Below are positions 1-8,681 of a DNA stretch of 15,175 nt, one piece after another. A program made the position numbers and the translations under genes. Origin of the DNA: Asterionellopsis glacialis (taxonomy: Eukaryota > Bacillariophyta > Plagiogrammaphyceae > Rhaphoneidales > Asterionellopsidaceae); the NCBI GenBank assembly GCA_014885115.2, contig WKLE02004082.1, positions 1-15,175 on the forward strand, read 5' to 3'. The notes below the pieces were generated by a model. That model ran no database searches. It was not told the DNA's origin and saw nothing but the letters and a program-made list of their open reading frames with translations. The stretch's first letter is position 1. Each line of letters starts with the position of its first letter.

Positions 1-114
1 TTTCATAGATCTCAATTTAGTTCTTTTTCTTCACATCATAATCCTTCATCGTCATTAAAAAAGAACTATCGCGCCGTCATAACATCTCAAGTAAACATTT
101 AGCAACAGATCAAG

Positions 115-692
115 ATGGAAGAACCAAAAGTAAAGAAGCAAAAGATCGTCAAGGAAGAAGGACCTAGTGACAATGTCGTCAAAGAACAAGAACAAGAATC
201 GGCTGTTGTGGATGATGAAACGTTGACTTCACCTCCATTACAGCGAACGGATGCTGGAGAGGCATTTTTTGAATTATCATCCAAAAGACGATGTACTGTG
301 AGGAAATGGAAAAAGAATATACTTGTGGATATTCGAGAGGTATGTAAGAGGTTACTCTACTTTACTAAATTTTCGATCTTTGCCATACTTTGTATGTACA
401 TGTATGTATAAGTAAATTGTTGACGCCAATGGTGAAACTATGCTATATGGTTGTTGAGTTTACTATGCCATCAATGAGAAGTACTGAACTGATACGAGGA
501 CATCTGATGTCATACTGTATGCACTAAACCTTTTTAAAACTTTATTTTTAAAAATTACAGGTTTACGAGAAGGATGGCAAAGTACTACCTGGAAAAAAGG
601 GTATTAGTTTGACGCTCGAGCAATACGAAGCTTTTCGTTCACTTATTGCTGATGGTAGTATCGATAAGGAAATTGAATCTTTAAATTCGTAG
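115..692 (+). CDS. PC4/Sub1-type transcriptional coactivator (two exons)
   Basis: Exons are 115-339 and 561-692, joined across a phase-0 GT-AG intron (340-560, GTATGT...TTACAG). The spliced protein has 118 residues. Residues 1-45 are a charged, lysine/glutamate-rich tail. Residues about 50-112 form a PC4 domain: [15 protein letters not shown], then [11 protein letters not shown], then [16 protein letters not shown]. This follows the human PC4 core closely (ridge strands, the conserved VLIDIREY-like strand, and PGRKGISL before the C-terminal helix). PC4/Sub1 proteins are nuclear, bind single-stranded DNA, and act in RNA polymerase II transcription and genome stability. The ATG at 115 follows an A-rich leader and is the first in frame. 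Without the intron the first exon would read into 24 unrelated residues and a stop at 411. The acidic/lysine-rich N-terminus resembles the regulatory tail of animal PC4; its modification is not visible here. Confidence 0.93.
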
Positions 693-1305
693 GAAGAAAA
701 AAAGACAGCATCTTCGTTTTAAAGTTAGGCTGCCATTCTACTGTATGAGAGGGTTAGATTTGTAGAATAAAAAACAGGCTAATGTAGAAAGGAAAAACAA
801 TGACCCAAGGGGACTTATTTCGTTGCTGTTATGTCAATATAACATAGACGAGAAAGTAAAGGGAACAATTAGTGTTTTTTTTCGTAAACATGGCAGTCAA
901 GATACAGTATTTCAATTCATTCACGATGTTCATCATAATAACCGCCCTTGTATTCAATTAATTCGCGTCAGGAGAAAGACATTCCCAATAAATTTTTTTG
1001 ATACAATACACATTTGCAATACAGGCAATGACGTAGACGAGGAGGGAAAATAGACAAGATAAAAAAATGCAATTTCGTTTTGTATTGCGTGTGTGTGTCA
1101 ACTTTCAATTCTACAATTTTGAAAACAATTCTCTAAAGTTTACGAATACTCTTCTGTATGTAACGTTGCTAAGTAGTTGTCACATTTTAAAAATGATGTG
1201 GCATGAATAATATCATTCATTTTCATGTTCCAATCCAATTTTCTTCTAAAATAATAAATCGAAGCAAAGGTTTGCTCATATTATTTCCTTTTTTTGTTTG
1301 CTTTT
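693..1305. other. Convergent intergenic spacer
   Basis: This is the AT-rich space between the 3' ends of the PC4 gene and the QCR8-like gene. It must hold both 3' UTRs. A 76-codon open frame at 823-1053 (+) has no recognisable domain and its first codon is TTG, so I treat it as chance. I see no RNA gene or repeat. Confidence 0.5.
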
Positions 1306-1856
1306 TTAAAATCGGTGTTCACGAGCTTCTGCTTCATTGACAGAATCTCCCCAAACAGCAGTACCATAAGTAATGATACCGGCGGAAATCCAGTATGCTC
1401 CAGACTCAGTGAATTTGGCGTATGCCTTCTTGGGAAACTCACGCATCCAAGGGATAACAGCCTGCTGTTCGTAAGGAGACAAGTGCCGAGTGACCTAATA
1501 CAACCATAGACGTTAGTAAGTAGGAGCAAACGTAAAAGTGTGAGTTTCCAATCCATCACGACATTATTCTTCCCGATGTTGCAAACTATATTAGGACTCC
1601 TGTTGCACCACCGCCTTCTACGATCATAAAACATGAGGGAGTCCAAGTTATCGCTGGATGAACGCGTAATGACAATGATATTGTACTGAATCTACGTAGA
1701 ATTCAACGTGGAGGCACTGGTCAAGAACGAAGCAAACTGTTTATCAAGGCTACTCACCACACCATTGTCTCCCTTGACATCCTTCCACCACTTTACCATG
1801 TGTGGAGATACATCGTAACGTGCCAATGCAACGCGAGTTCGGTTAAAGGCCGACAT
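1306..1856 (-). CDS. Cytochrome b-c1 complex subunit 8-like protein (QCR8/UQCRQ family), two exons
   Basis: On the minus strand exon 1 is 1856-1758 and exon 2 is 1494-1306. A phase-0 GT-AG intron (1757-1495, GTGAGTAG...TATTAG) separates them. The protein has 95 residues, the usual size of this family (about 80-95). Residues 1-33 are a basic start (MSAFNRTRVALARYDV). Then come HLSPYEQQAVIPWM (about 37-50), a basic stretch with PKKAYAKF, a single hydrophobic helix about residues 64-81 (GAYWISAGIITYGTAVWGD), and a charged tail AEAREHRF. The LSPYEQ-like entry, the single transmembrane helix with a TYGTxxWG exit, and the size match the small complex III subunit that packs against cytochrome b in the inner mitochondrial membrane. 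The assignment rests on pattern and size, not on an alignment. An unspliced reading gives a false 121-codon frame with no family resemblance. The gene is divergent from the glutathione peroxidase downstream. Confidence 0.75.
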
Positions 1857-2729
1857 GGTGGAGATGTTTTGTTGCTCCGTTTGTCGTCGTTACGCACTCG
1901 CTCCCCAACATACAGACGACAGACAACCTACCTAGTAGGACCAACCTGGTAGTAGAAGACCTACTAACTACCGGGTAGAGGTCCTCTAGTCCTAGAGAAA
2001 ATAGGCGAACGACTCGCGCGCAAGCGTCTGTTCCAATCTATCAAGCAAACGAGAAGAAAGCAACGACAAACGGACCGACCGATCAAAAGTGTTCCCTACC
2101 GGTATTCAAGAGTATGTACCGGTACATATGAATCTCTGATTTTAGGTATGGAAATGGTACGTGCAGTAATAGGAGGTCCTACTGAATGTCATCCTTTTTG
2201 TCCGACTCCAAACATTCAGAAGCGAACATCGGAAGATTCTATTACCCGAATTGCTGACCTGGCGGCGGCTGCTGGGATATTTTTATATATTAAATTAGAG
2301 CTGTACCAGGTACGTCGTAAACCACTTACGGTACCTGGTAGATACTAACTTGGTCCTATGCAAAATAATATATGTACAGAACAAGTATTTGGTGCATACA
2401 TAAGGTTTTTTTGTAAAAGCGATTTTACTATGGCATTTTGACGATTTACTCATCGACTAAACACTAAAAAATACGTAGCAGGTACTGTATCTGTACCTTA
2501 GACAACCTTTAAGAAAATCATAAAATAGAAAAAGCAAAATCTAGGAAGACTATCAGCAGCTACGTACCAGGTATGTACCATTCACAAAAAGCTACTTGTA
2601 CAATTCCACGAGCTACTTTTAGAAGGCAAAAGATAGGACTGGGCAAGTAGGTCACTCTTCAGACGGTCCCTCTGCTTCTACCGCAAGGCATCATTTTTTT
2701 TTGTATTGCTGCGTTGGCAAAAGAAACGC
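1857..2729. promoter_or_regulatory. Divergent upstream region of QCR8-like gene and GPX, rich in GTAC palindromes
   Basis: This 873-bp spacer lies between two divergent starts and should hold both promoters (inference). It contains several GGTAC/GTACC motifs: a perfect 16-bp palindrome TATGTACCGGTACATA (2113-2128), a bulged stem-loop (2304-2340), AGGTAC...GTACCT (2480-2498), and GTACCAGGTATGTACC (2564-2579). A CTAGTAGG/CTACC-rich stretch is at about 1929-1995. A 66-codon open frame at 2148-2348 has no recognisable domain and I leave it out. Confidence 0.45.
2304..2340. repeat. Bulged inverted repeat of the GGTACC motif
   Basis: TACCAGGTAC (2304-2313) pairs with GTACCTGGTA (2331-2340), and CGTAA (2316-2320) pairs with TTACG (2326-2330). 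This gives a 15-bp stem with a 2-nt bulge and a 5-nt loop (ACCAC). The pairing is read directly from the sequence; its role is unknown. Confidence 0.7.
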
Positions 2730-3464
2730 ATGGCGCGAAGGATGTCGTCCCTTTTAGGAAAGCTCCAGGACTTGGGCACAAAAGTTATTTATGGAAGTGA
2801 GGTTGCTACCGCAAAGAAGTCCTTTTATGAATGCGTCGATAAATCTATGAGCGGAGCGGAGGTTCCAATGTCGACCTATTCTGGTTCTGTAGTTTGTGTA
2901 GTAAACGTTGCTTCAAAATGAGGCAAAACAGAAGAAAGTTATACCCAATTCTCCAAGATCTGTGACGATTACGCGGATCGTGATCTGAAGATCCTTGCCT
3001 TCCCATGCAACCAGTTTGGTGGTCAAGAGCCAGGATCACACGAGGAGATCCTCAAATTTGTGGAAAAGTATGGTTTCCCCAAAGACAACATGATTTTTTT
3101 CGAGAAAGCACCAGTGAACGGCGCAGAGGCTCGTGAAGTATTCTCCTTCTTGAAACAGAAGCTGCCACAGGATGATGGAACCACAGATATTCGCGTACGT
3201 ATTGTCTTAGATTACTTTTACTATTGCTTTGCGAGGGATTCTTTCATTTCTTGCGAGCCATCTTTATGCATGACTTTAATGCTTAATCTCACGCAAAATC
3301 TTCCTTCCTTCTTTCTGTGCCTTGTCTGATTGTAATAGTGGAACTTTACCAAATTTCTTGTAGATCATGAGGGAAACCCATACAAACGATATGGTACGGC
3401 TAATCCACCTGACGACATGAGAGCCGATATTGACGAGCTCTTGAAGAAGAAAGAAAGCTCTTAG
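2730..3464 (+). CDS. Selenocysteine glutathione peroxidase, GPX4 (phospholipid hydroperoxide) type, two exons with TGA recoding
   Basis: Exon 1 is 2730-3194, the phase-0 intron is 3195-3338 (GTACGT...AATAG) and exon 2 is 3339-3464. The product has 196 residues if TGA at 2919-2921 is read as selenocysteine (residue 64). The frame stays open and homologous on both sides of the TGA: NVASK-U-GKTEESYTQF is the GPX active-site motif. It is followed by LAFPCNQFGGQEPGS (91-105) and, right after the intron, WNFTKFLVD (156-164). The catalytic tetrad is therefore U64, Q99, W156 and N157. The chain lacks the long loop of tetrameric GPXs, so it should be a monomeric enzyme reducing lipid and other hydroperoxides with thiols (family knowledge). 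ATG 2730 is the first in-frame Met after an in-frame stop at 2634; ATG 2742 is an alternative. The basic N-terminal 20 residues could be a mitochondrial presequence, which is uncertain. A SECIS-like hairpin follows at 3532-3592. Confidence 0.93.
2919..2921 (+). other. In-frame TGA read as selenocysteine (residue 64)
   Basis: The TGA lies between NVASK and GKTE, exactly at the catalytic Sec/Cys position of glutathione peroxidases. The downstream frame encodes the rest of the enzyme with no frameshift. It is a recoding site rather than a nonsense mutation. Confidence 0.9.
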
Positions 3465-3531
3465 GCGATATATATATCGATAGCATTATGGAAAACTCTA
3501 ATTGTATTCATCGTAGGTGTAAGGGTGGGTC

Positions 3532-3592
3532 AGGCTGTTGAATGACGGCGATACTCATGTATGTAAATATCGAGTATTGCCTGAAAAAGCTT
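3532..3592 (+). promoter_or_regulatory. SECIS-like element in the GPX 3' UTR
   Basis: Helix I: AGGCT (3532-3536) pairs with AGCTT (3588-3592). An internal loop follows. The SECIS core is ATGA (3542-3545) opposite TGAA (3582-3585), supplying the tandem G-A/A-G pairs. Helix II: GGCGATACTC (3547-3556) pairs with GAGTATTGCC (3572-3581), ten pairs including one G-U. The apical loop holds AAA (3565-3567). Position (within about 70-130 bp after the stop of a TGA-recoded gene), core and helices fit a eukaryotic SECIS. One deviation: the A-run is on the 3' half of the apical loop rather than about 11-13 nt after ATGA, unless a small extra stem forms (ATGT with AAAT-like pairing). Confidence 0.62.
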
Positions 3593-4255
3593 CATTTTTG
3601 TCGAAAATAACTCTGCTTGGTGTAGTCCTTGGGTATAACACTTCACCAACCAAAGATTTTCGATAGAAGAGCACTACATTAGTCCCTCCTGCATTTCGAT
3701 TGTACATAATGTCCTGTGAATGAAATGTCGATATATTATTGAATATTATTTAGAATTGTTTAGAATTATTTTTTTTCGGACTCTTGATACTTTATGCTTT
3801 CGACACTTTTTTCTTTGCGCAATTATTTTCAATTTGAATTTCGCATCTTGAATCTGTGTCGTTACAAAATTTACAATTTCATTGGATCAACATAGACAAA
3901 AACTAGTGCTCGACCAAGCTCAACACGCCACTTTCCAATAAAGATGTTTATTCGAAAAAGAAATCCGTGACGAGTAAAAAGTAAAAATTCAAAACTTGTA
4001 ATTTCTGCAGAATATCATAGCAAAAGCGATAAATCAGACTAATATATAATGCTCCAGGAAATAGAATGATGATTAACTATTTAAGGAGCTCTTCGTCAGT
4101 GGCTGTTGAGTTGGATTCACTCAAACCATTCTTCTTATTTCTACAATAAAGTATTGTAATCTATCACTTCATCTACACCCGGACTACCCATGAGCAGTCT
4201 TTCCGACTCTTGCACAAAAGGTAAACTTCGTAACTAAAATAGTTGCCGTGCCTAC

Positions 4256-4265
4256 CTGGTACCAG
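4256..4265. repeat. GTAC-core palindrome CTGGTACCAG
   Basis: This is a perfect 10-bp palindrome with the same GGTACC core as those upstream of the neighbouring genes. Here it lies 3' of both flanking genes. Function unknown. Confidence 0.6.
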
Positions 4266-4446
4266 ACTGGTGATCATCAAAAACTTGAAGGAATAAAACT
4301 GTCAACAACAATCTGATATGATTCGGTTTTGCAATGGATGCACTCTAGAAAGTAGTAGGCTAGAATCACCAGCTTGCAACGGTTCGGATGATGACATGCG
4401 GTAGGTCCTCATCTCATCTCGTGTTAGCTTTAGTAGGTAGTATAAA

Positions 4447-6285
4447 TCATGTAGTCGATGAGATGCTTGATTCCTTTTCACGTTTAATACCTTGTCCCAT
4501 TTCCCATGCTAAGTAGATACACGGTATAACAAGGATTATAAAAAACAAATTTGGCCAAAAAAAGTTCCCATCAAAGGTTGTTACTGCGAGGTTTGACAAG
4601 GGTATATTGGTTAAGGTTGCCATTCCCGCAGCAAATACTAAAATACCCACTGCCTTTCCCATTACCTTGCCACTTAAAAATACTGGTAGGAAACTAAACG
4701 TGACAGCAAATAAAAAACATCTATAAAAAGAGAATACAACAAATCCAATGATTTGTACATTTAGATTGTCGTTTGAAACTTGTACTAGCCCATGACATAT
4801 TGCCAATAAGTTTACACTTTGTAAACCAGCATGGTATCCTCCTCCTCCTGAACTACTTTGTAATACTCGATCAACTAATGGAAGTCCAATGACAGATGCA
4901 GGGAGTAGTATTGTAAAGATTGATAGGTACTTATTTCCCTTTTTATCATCACCCAAGTATGCCAAGAAATCTCTTGCTGTAGTTAAATTAAATATGTTTC
5001 GTGCCACATGGCAAGAAAAGAATATCACCAAGTATAAAAATTGAGCAGATTTCAATTGTGCTGATGATTTTCTTTCTGATATTTTGACATAATGCTTATT
5101 GTGGCCCAGTTGATGATCATGGCATTGTTGTTGTTGTTGATGATGATGATGCGTTGAATCACCAACGCTGTCATGACTACGCGTACTATTATCCTGCACC
5201 TGTACAGCCGTTTCAGATAAAGTTGATTCAACGCAAAGATCGCTACCAATTGCATCAGTGTTACTACTCGAATGTTGAGTGCTAGTGCTTGTTGAGGAAA
5301 GGTTTGTTGTTTCTGCTGCACCTCTTTTGTCTGATTCTTCTTGATTGCCACCAATTGGAGCTTGACTAGTAGTATCAGTAGTAGTCGTATCCGTAGGAGG
5401 TATTGTAATGAGGTCAATGTCCTCCTGATGTTGTTGCTGTTCCGATTGTTGTGAAGAACAACTTTTGAGCAAGGTATTAACTCGTCTCCAATAATACAAA
5501 GCTCCACCAAAGCATAGTATAGCTAAACTAAGATATCCACCTGCAAGGATGACTAATTTGTCATCATAATGGCTTTGTAATAGAGTTGAATTACCAATCT
5601 TCCATAAACCCAAATAGGTTATACTACCCGCATCAAAAAATGTGTTGAGTGCTGATATGACACGTTGTTGCGATTCTTCTGTTTCAAAGACTAATCCTGT
5701 TTTTACAGTTAATACAGATGTGTTGGTAACCATGAGACCAATACATAAAAATGCGACAAATAATAATTGATCTGTTTGCGTTGAAGATGCAACCATTAAA
5801 AGTGTGATACCCATGCAACATGAAATAGTCATAAAGGTGACCATTTTTGGGACACCAAATTTATCAATTAAATGTCCAAATCCTGGTGCCAAGGCAAGTG
5901 ATATTACTATCGAAACGAATTGAACATTTAATAAAGTTTTGGTTTGTTCAGGACAAACTTCGTCATCAAGTTGTTCTTCTTCAGAATAATTAGCATTTTC
6001 GTTAGAACTATCACTACATTTCCATGAAAATGCACCATCTTCCTCTAATAATAATTGCATAGGACCCCACCCATAAAACGCACCAGCAAAGAAAAATGTA
6101 TACAATGAAGAAAATAAAAATAGCAATTTACGGGCAGTATGTAATTGTTGTTGTTGCTCTTCTTTTGTAAATGAAGTTGACAAAACTTGTTGCCGTGACG
6201 ATTCTTCATCGTGTTTTGTTTCCTCTTGCTTTATGGGGGTTGTCGTTATTCTTTCACTGTCATCATGACTATGTTCGTTCGTCAT
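4447..6285 (-). CDS. MFS membrane transporter, SLC43-like (intronless)
   Basis: The protein has 612 residues and twelve predicted transmembrane helices in two sets of six: about 52-80, 117-140, 148-168, 174-198, 208-230 and 243-266; then 415-443, 453-475, 486-503, 508-538, 543-568 and 575-596. Features recalling SLC43/fungal Fmp42-type carriers are FYGWGPMQLLLEEDGAFSWKC at the end of helix 1, the motif-A-like GHLIDKFGVPK after helix 2 (137-147), and SFYRCFLFAVTFSFL in helix 10. SLC43 members include large neutral amino-acid carriers, but no substrate can be read from the sequence. The loop between the halves (about 270-405) is unusually long and low-complexity: Ser/Thr/Gln-rich with an HHHHQQQQQ run. 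The 50-residue N-terminus is acidic/Gln-rich. The extracellular loop 1 (81-114) is acidic with cysteines. No intron is needed. It is divergent from the AAAP transporter. Confidence 0.9.
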   Translation of the reverse strand: MTNEHSHDDSERITTTPIKQEETKHDEESSRQQVLSTSFTKEEQQQQLHTARKLLFLFSSLYTFFFAGAFYGWGPMQLLLEEDGAFSWKCSDSSNENANYSEEEQLDDEVCPEQTKTLLNVQFVSIVISLALAPGFGHLIDKFGVPKMVTFMTISCCMGITLLMVASSTQTDQLLFVAFLCIGLMVTNTSVLTVKTGLVFETEESQQRVISALNTFFDAGSITYLGLWKIGNSTLLQSHYDDKLVILAGGYLSLAILCFGGALYYWRRVNTLLKSCSSQQSEQQQHQEDIDLITIPPTDTTTTDTTSQAPIGGNQEESDKRGAAETTNLSSTSTSTQHSSSNTDAIGSDLCVESTLSETAVQVQDNSTRSHDSVGDSTHHHHQQQQQCHDHQLGHNKHYVKISERKSSAQLKSAQFLYLVIFFSCHVARNIFNLTTARDFLAYLGDDKKGNKYLSIFTILLPASVIGLPLVDRVLQSSSGGGGYHAGLQSVNLLAICHGLVQVSNDNLNVQIIGFVVFSFYRCFLFAVTFSFLPVFLSGKVMGKAVGILVFAAGMATLTNIPLSNLAVTTFDGNFFWPNLFFIILVIPCIYLAWEMGQGIKREKESSISSTT

Positions 6286-6882
6286 TTATGAGTAATGGGA
6301 GTTTGTAATCTACTTCTTTTTGTTGAATGTATTTTTTGTTTCTCCGTAAAGGTGACTTTCATCCTTCTTATCTGATCGTAGATTCACTTAGTTTTCTGAA
6401 AACTCTTCTTCTCCGAAGACATTTTTTTTTTGGGTGGTGCTCACGCAACCCCTCTACGGTACATGGTACTTTAATACCAAGGTACATATCAGTTTTTGAT
6501 GTTTCGTGTTCTCCAAGCATCAGGCATTATGGATACCCAGTCCCACTAGTGTTGTTTATTCAAGGGAGTGGAGATTCAGATTGATTGGGAGTGATTCTTG
6601 AGCCAATCCGTTTCGTGCATCACTGTTCGTGGCATTGCATATCATGAGATTTCGTATTTAATTGATGCGTTCATCATCGGAACATTCCATTCGCGTAGAG
6701 ACACAAAATCAGAATTCAGAACAGATCTCGACCTAGAAGACATTGAGTCGCCGATCTAGTTAGTACGCCATTAAAAGAGCGAAACGAAGAGGTACCGCCA
6801 GAAACAGTAATTGTTGATTAGGATACCTTATAAATTGACCCTGGTCGGATTCCATATCACTAACTATTTCGATAGGAACACT
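6286..6882. promoter_or_regulatory. Divergent upstream region of the two transporter genes
   Basis: This 597-bp spacer lies between divergent starts and presumably carries both promoters. GTAC motifs occur at 6459-6469 (GGTACATGGTAC), 6481-6485 and 6791-6796 (GGTACC). A TATAAA-like stretch (about 6828-6834) sits some 50 bp before the AAAP start. The 85-codon open frame at 6327-6584 has no domain and I regard it as chance. Confidence 0.4.
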
Positions 6883-8604
6883 ATGGAAGAATCGGGTGAA
6901 GAGGCATCTTCTATTGAAATATCCCCTCCAGAAGGAGGAGAAGGGGCAGGTGTGGATGAGAATGAAAACTCCCACGATCCGCAGGGTACCACTGATACGG
7001 ATGTTGATATTGACATAAGTAGCAGTCCGCAGATTTTAGATGAAAGCAATGAGGAAGAGAGTATGAATACTGGGAGGCAGGGGACAATCAGTTCTGGAAG
7101 GTTCAACTTATTATCCACCATGGTTGGTGGTGGTTCCTTGTCCCTTCCATTAGCTTTTCACAAATCAGGAAATGCTTTAATGGGTCCAGCCTTCATCATC
7201 ATAGTAGCTCTTTCAACGGAATTTTGTATTCGACTTTTGATAACTTCTTCGAATATGCTTCTCGCGAGAAGTGCACCCATCGCCAATACATCACGCAGAG
7301 GGTCGTCTTCTATGGAATCAATAATGAATGCAGCTTTTGGAGACAAGGCGCATGTATTTACCATGGGACTTATCGTCTTCCTTTGTTACTTTGCAACTGT
7401 TGGGTATGCTGTGCTCTTGAGAGACATGCTTGAACCAATCACCGATGCTATAGTTCCACCTCCAAAGGGTCATTCAATTGGACCAACCCTTCCGCACAAT
7501 ATCACCATGTTGTCCATTATTCTCCTTGTAACTCCATTTTGCACCCTACAGACTTTTACCGCACTTAAAAATGCTGGAGCTGCATCCATGATGTCTGTAT
7601 TGATCCTTGGTAGTTGTGTGGTGTATCGTTCGCTTCAGTGCAATCTATCTGCAAATCATGCAGAAGATCGCCACACTTCATGGACGGACTACCTTACATT
7701 ATTTCCTTCTTCTGCCAAGGAACTCCTTGATGCGCTACCCCTCTATATATCTTGTTTCGTATGCCACTACAATGTTTTACCAATCACAAATGAATTGCGA
7801 AATCCTACACCTCGGCGGGTCAATTGGTTGGTAAGATCCACAGTCTGGTTCGCTGCTGTATTTTATCTCATCATTGGTTTTGCTGGATCCATGTACGGCA
7901 ATTGTACTCCCAACGGATCTGTGCAGGGTAATGTTCTCCTTGATTTTGATGAAGATGATCCGTTGCTTTTTATGGGAAGACTATGCCTCTCGTTAACATT
8001 GACTGCGGCATTCCCAATGTTGGTTCTTCCTGCACGTGATATCATATTGCGATTTTGGCAGGAGCATCATGCAGGCCGGGGGGACGAGAGTAATGAGGAT
8101 GAGATTGGTCGCCAAGTGGACAATGACTTTGAACCTCCGGAAGAAATGCAAATGGAACAGATGTTACAAGAGCCGCTTCTTTCTGAAGAGAATGGAAAGG
8201 GAAATCAGGTCAATGACAATGCTCTAGAAACTGCAGATGTAGTGGCTGACGCAAATCATCAGAACGCGGAAGATGCTTCTTCGCCATTTATTGCTCGAGC
8301 AGTAGCAGCAGTGAGCTTCTTCTGGACTGCAGCTGCCTTGGCTTGCATGGTTTCGAGTATAGATGTTGTTTGGGACTTGCTTGGGAGTAGCTTATCTATC
8401 ATATTATCGTATCTAATCCCCTGCGGATCCTATGTTGTAATCGAAGCGCAACGAAGAGTTACCATCGATTACTCGGATTCTCCTGCAGGAAGCACTTGGA
8501 AAACCCGATTATCGTTAGGTGGGTCCTGGCTCCTCATCGGTCTGTTCGTGCCACTAATGTTCGTTTCAACAGGCAATGCTGTCTACAATACTTTCTTTGC
8601 TTAG
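6883..8604 (+). CDS. AAAP-family amino-acid/auxin permease-type transporter (Aa_trans; vacuolar or SLC38-like)
   Basis: The protein has 573 residues from ATG 6883. The frame is open further upstream but has only a TTG (6811) there. Residues 1-67 are an acidic, soluble N-terminus. The Aa_trans fold starts at SGRFNLLSTMVGGGSLSLPLAF (about 71-92), the family's helix-1 signature with a glycine-rich break. The later signature CFVCHYNVLPITNELRNPTPRR (about 291-312), then YLIIGFAGSMYG, GNVLLDF and FPMLVLPARDI (377-387), is also typical. About eleven helices are visible. A long acidic loop (about 395-466) lies between helices 9 and 10. Family members move amino acids with protons or sodium across plasma or vacuolar membranes; substrate and location are not evident. 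The 3' end faces the next gene's 3' end with only 77 bp between. Confidence 0.92.
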   Translation: MEESGEEASSIEISPPEGGEGAGVDENENSHDPQGTTDTDVDIDISSSPQILDESNEEESMNTGRQGTISSGRFNLLSTMVGGGSLSLPLAFHKSGNALMGPAFIIIVALSTEFCIRLLITSSNMLLARSAPIANTSRRGSSSMESIMNAAFGDKAHVFTMGLIVFLCYFATVGYAVLLRDMLEPITDAIVPPPKGHSIGPTLPHNITMLSIILLVTPFCTLQTFTALKNAGAASMMSVLILGSCVVYRSLQCNLSANHAEDRHTSWTDYLTLFPSSAKELLDALPLYISCFVCHYNVLPITNELRNPTPRRVNWLVRSTVWFAAVFYLIIGFAGSMYGNCTPNGSVQGNVLLDFDEDDPLLFMGRLCLSLTLTAAFPMLVLPARDIILRFWQEHHAGRGDESNEDEIGRQVDNDFEPPEEMQMEQMLQEPLLSEENGKGNQVNDNALETADVVADANHQNAEDASSPFIARAVAAVSFFWTAAALACMVSSIDVVWDLLGSSLSIILSYLIPCGSYVVIEAQRRVTIDYSDSPAGSTWKTRLSLGGSWLLIGLFVPLMFVSTGNAVYNTFFA

Positions 8605-8681
8605 GGATACGCATGCACGCATACGAGTTGCAAAAATATTATCTATATAACTAAAATTAGACTTCTATTTAGCTTTTTGGC
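8605..8681. other. 77-bp convergent spacer
   Basis: The AAAP gene and the 737-residue protein gene end tail to tail 77 bp apart. Their 3' UTRs and polyadenylation regions must therefore overlap or lie within each other's transcript. AT-rich with no clear hairpin. Confidence 0.6.

Larger units (their letters stand above)
3465..4446. other. Tail-to-tail spacer between GPX and the MFS carrier
   Basis: This 982-bp region is the 3' side of both neighbours. It holds a 14-bp palindrome directly after the GPX stop (CGATATATATATCG, 3466-3479), the SECIS-like hairpin, a T-rich AT-rich stretch (about 3720-3850), and a perfect palindrome CTGGTACCAG (4256-4265). A possible small minus-strand terminal exon (4077-4140) is discussed in the findings. 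I see no convincing complete gene. Confidence 0.5.

Noticed and set aside
823..1053. 76-codon plus-strand open frame between the PC4 and QCR8-like genes
   Set aside because: It starts at TTG, has no domain or hydrophobic pattern, and lies in a convergent 3' spacer.
1281..1646. 121-codon minus-strand frame overlapping the QCR8-like gene
   Set aside because: It is out of frame with the spliced gene and crosses its intron. The spliced reading gives a coherent 95-residue protein instead.
2148..2348. 66-codon frame in the GPX/QCR8 divergent spacer
   Set aside because: It runs through the GTAC stem-loop, has no recognisable domain, and ends in repeat sequence.
5052..5510. 152-codon minus-strand frame inside the MFS gene
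   Set aside because: It is a shadow of the low-complexity loop (CAA/CAT/ACT repeats) read in another frame on the same strand.
6327..6584. 85-codon frame between the two transporter genes
   Set aside because: It has no domain, crosses the GTAC motif cluster, and lies in a divergent promoter spacer.
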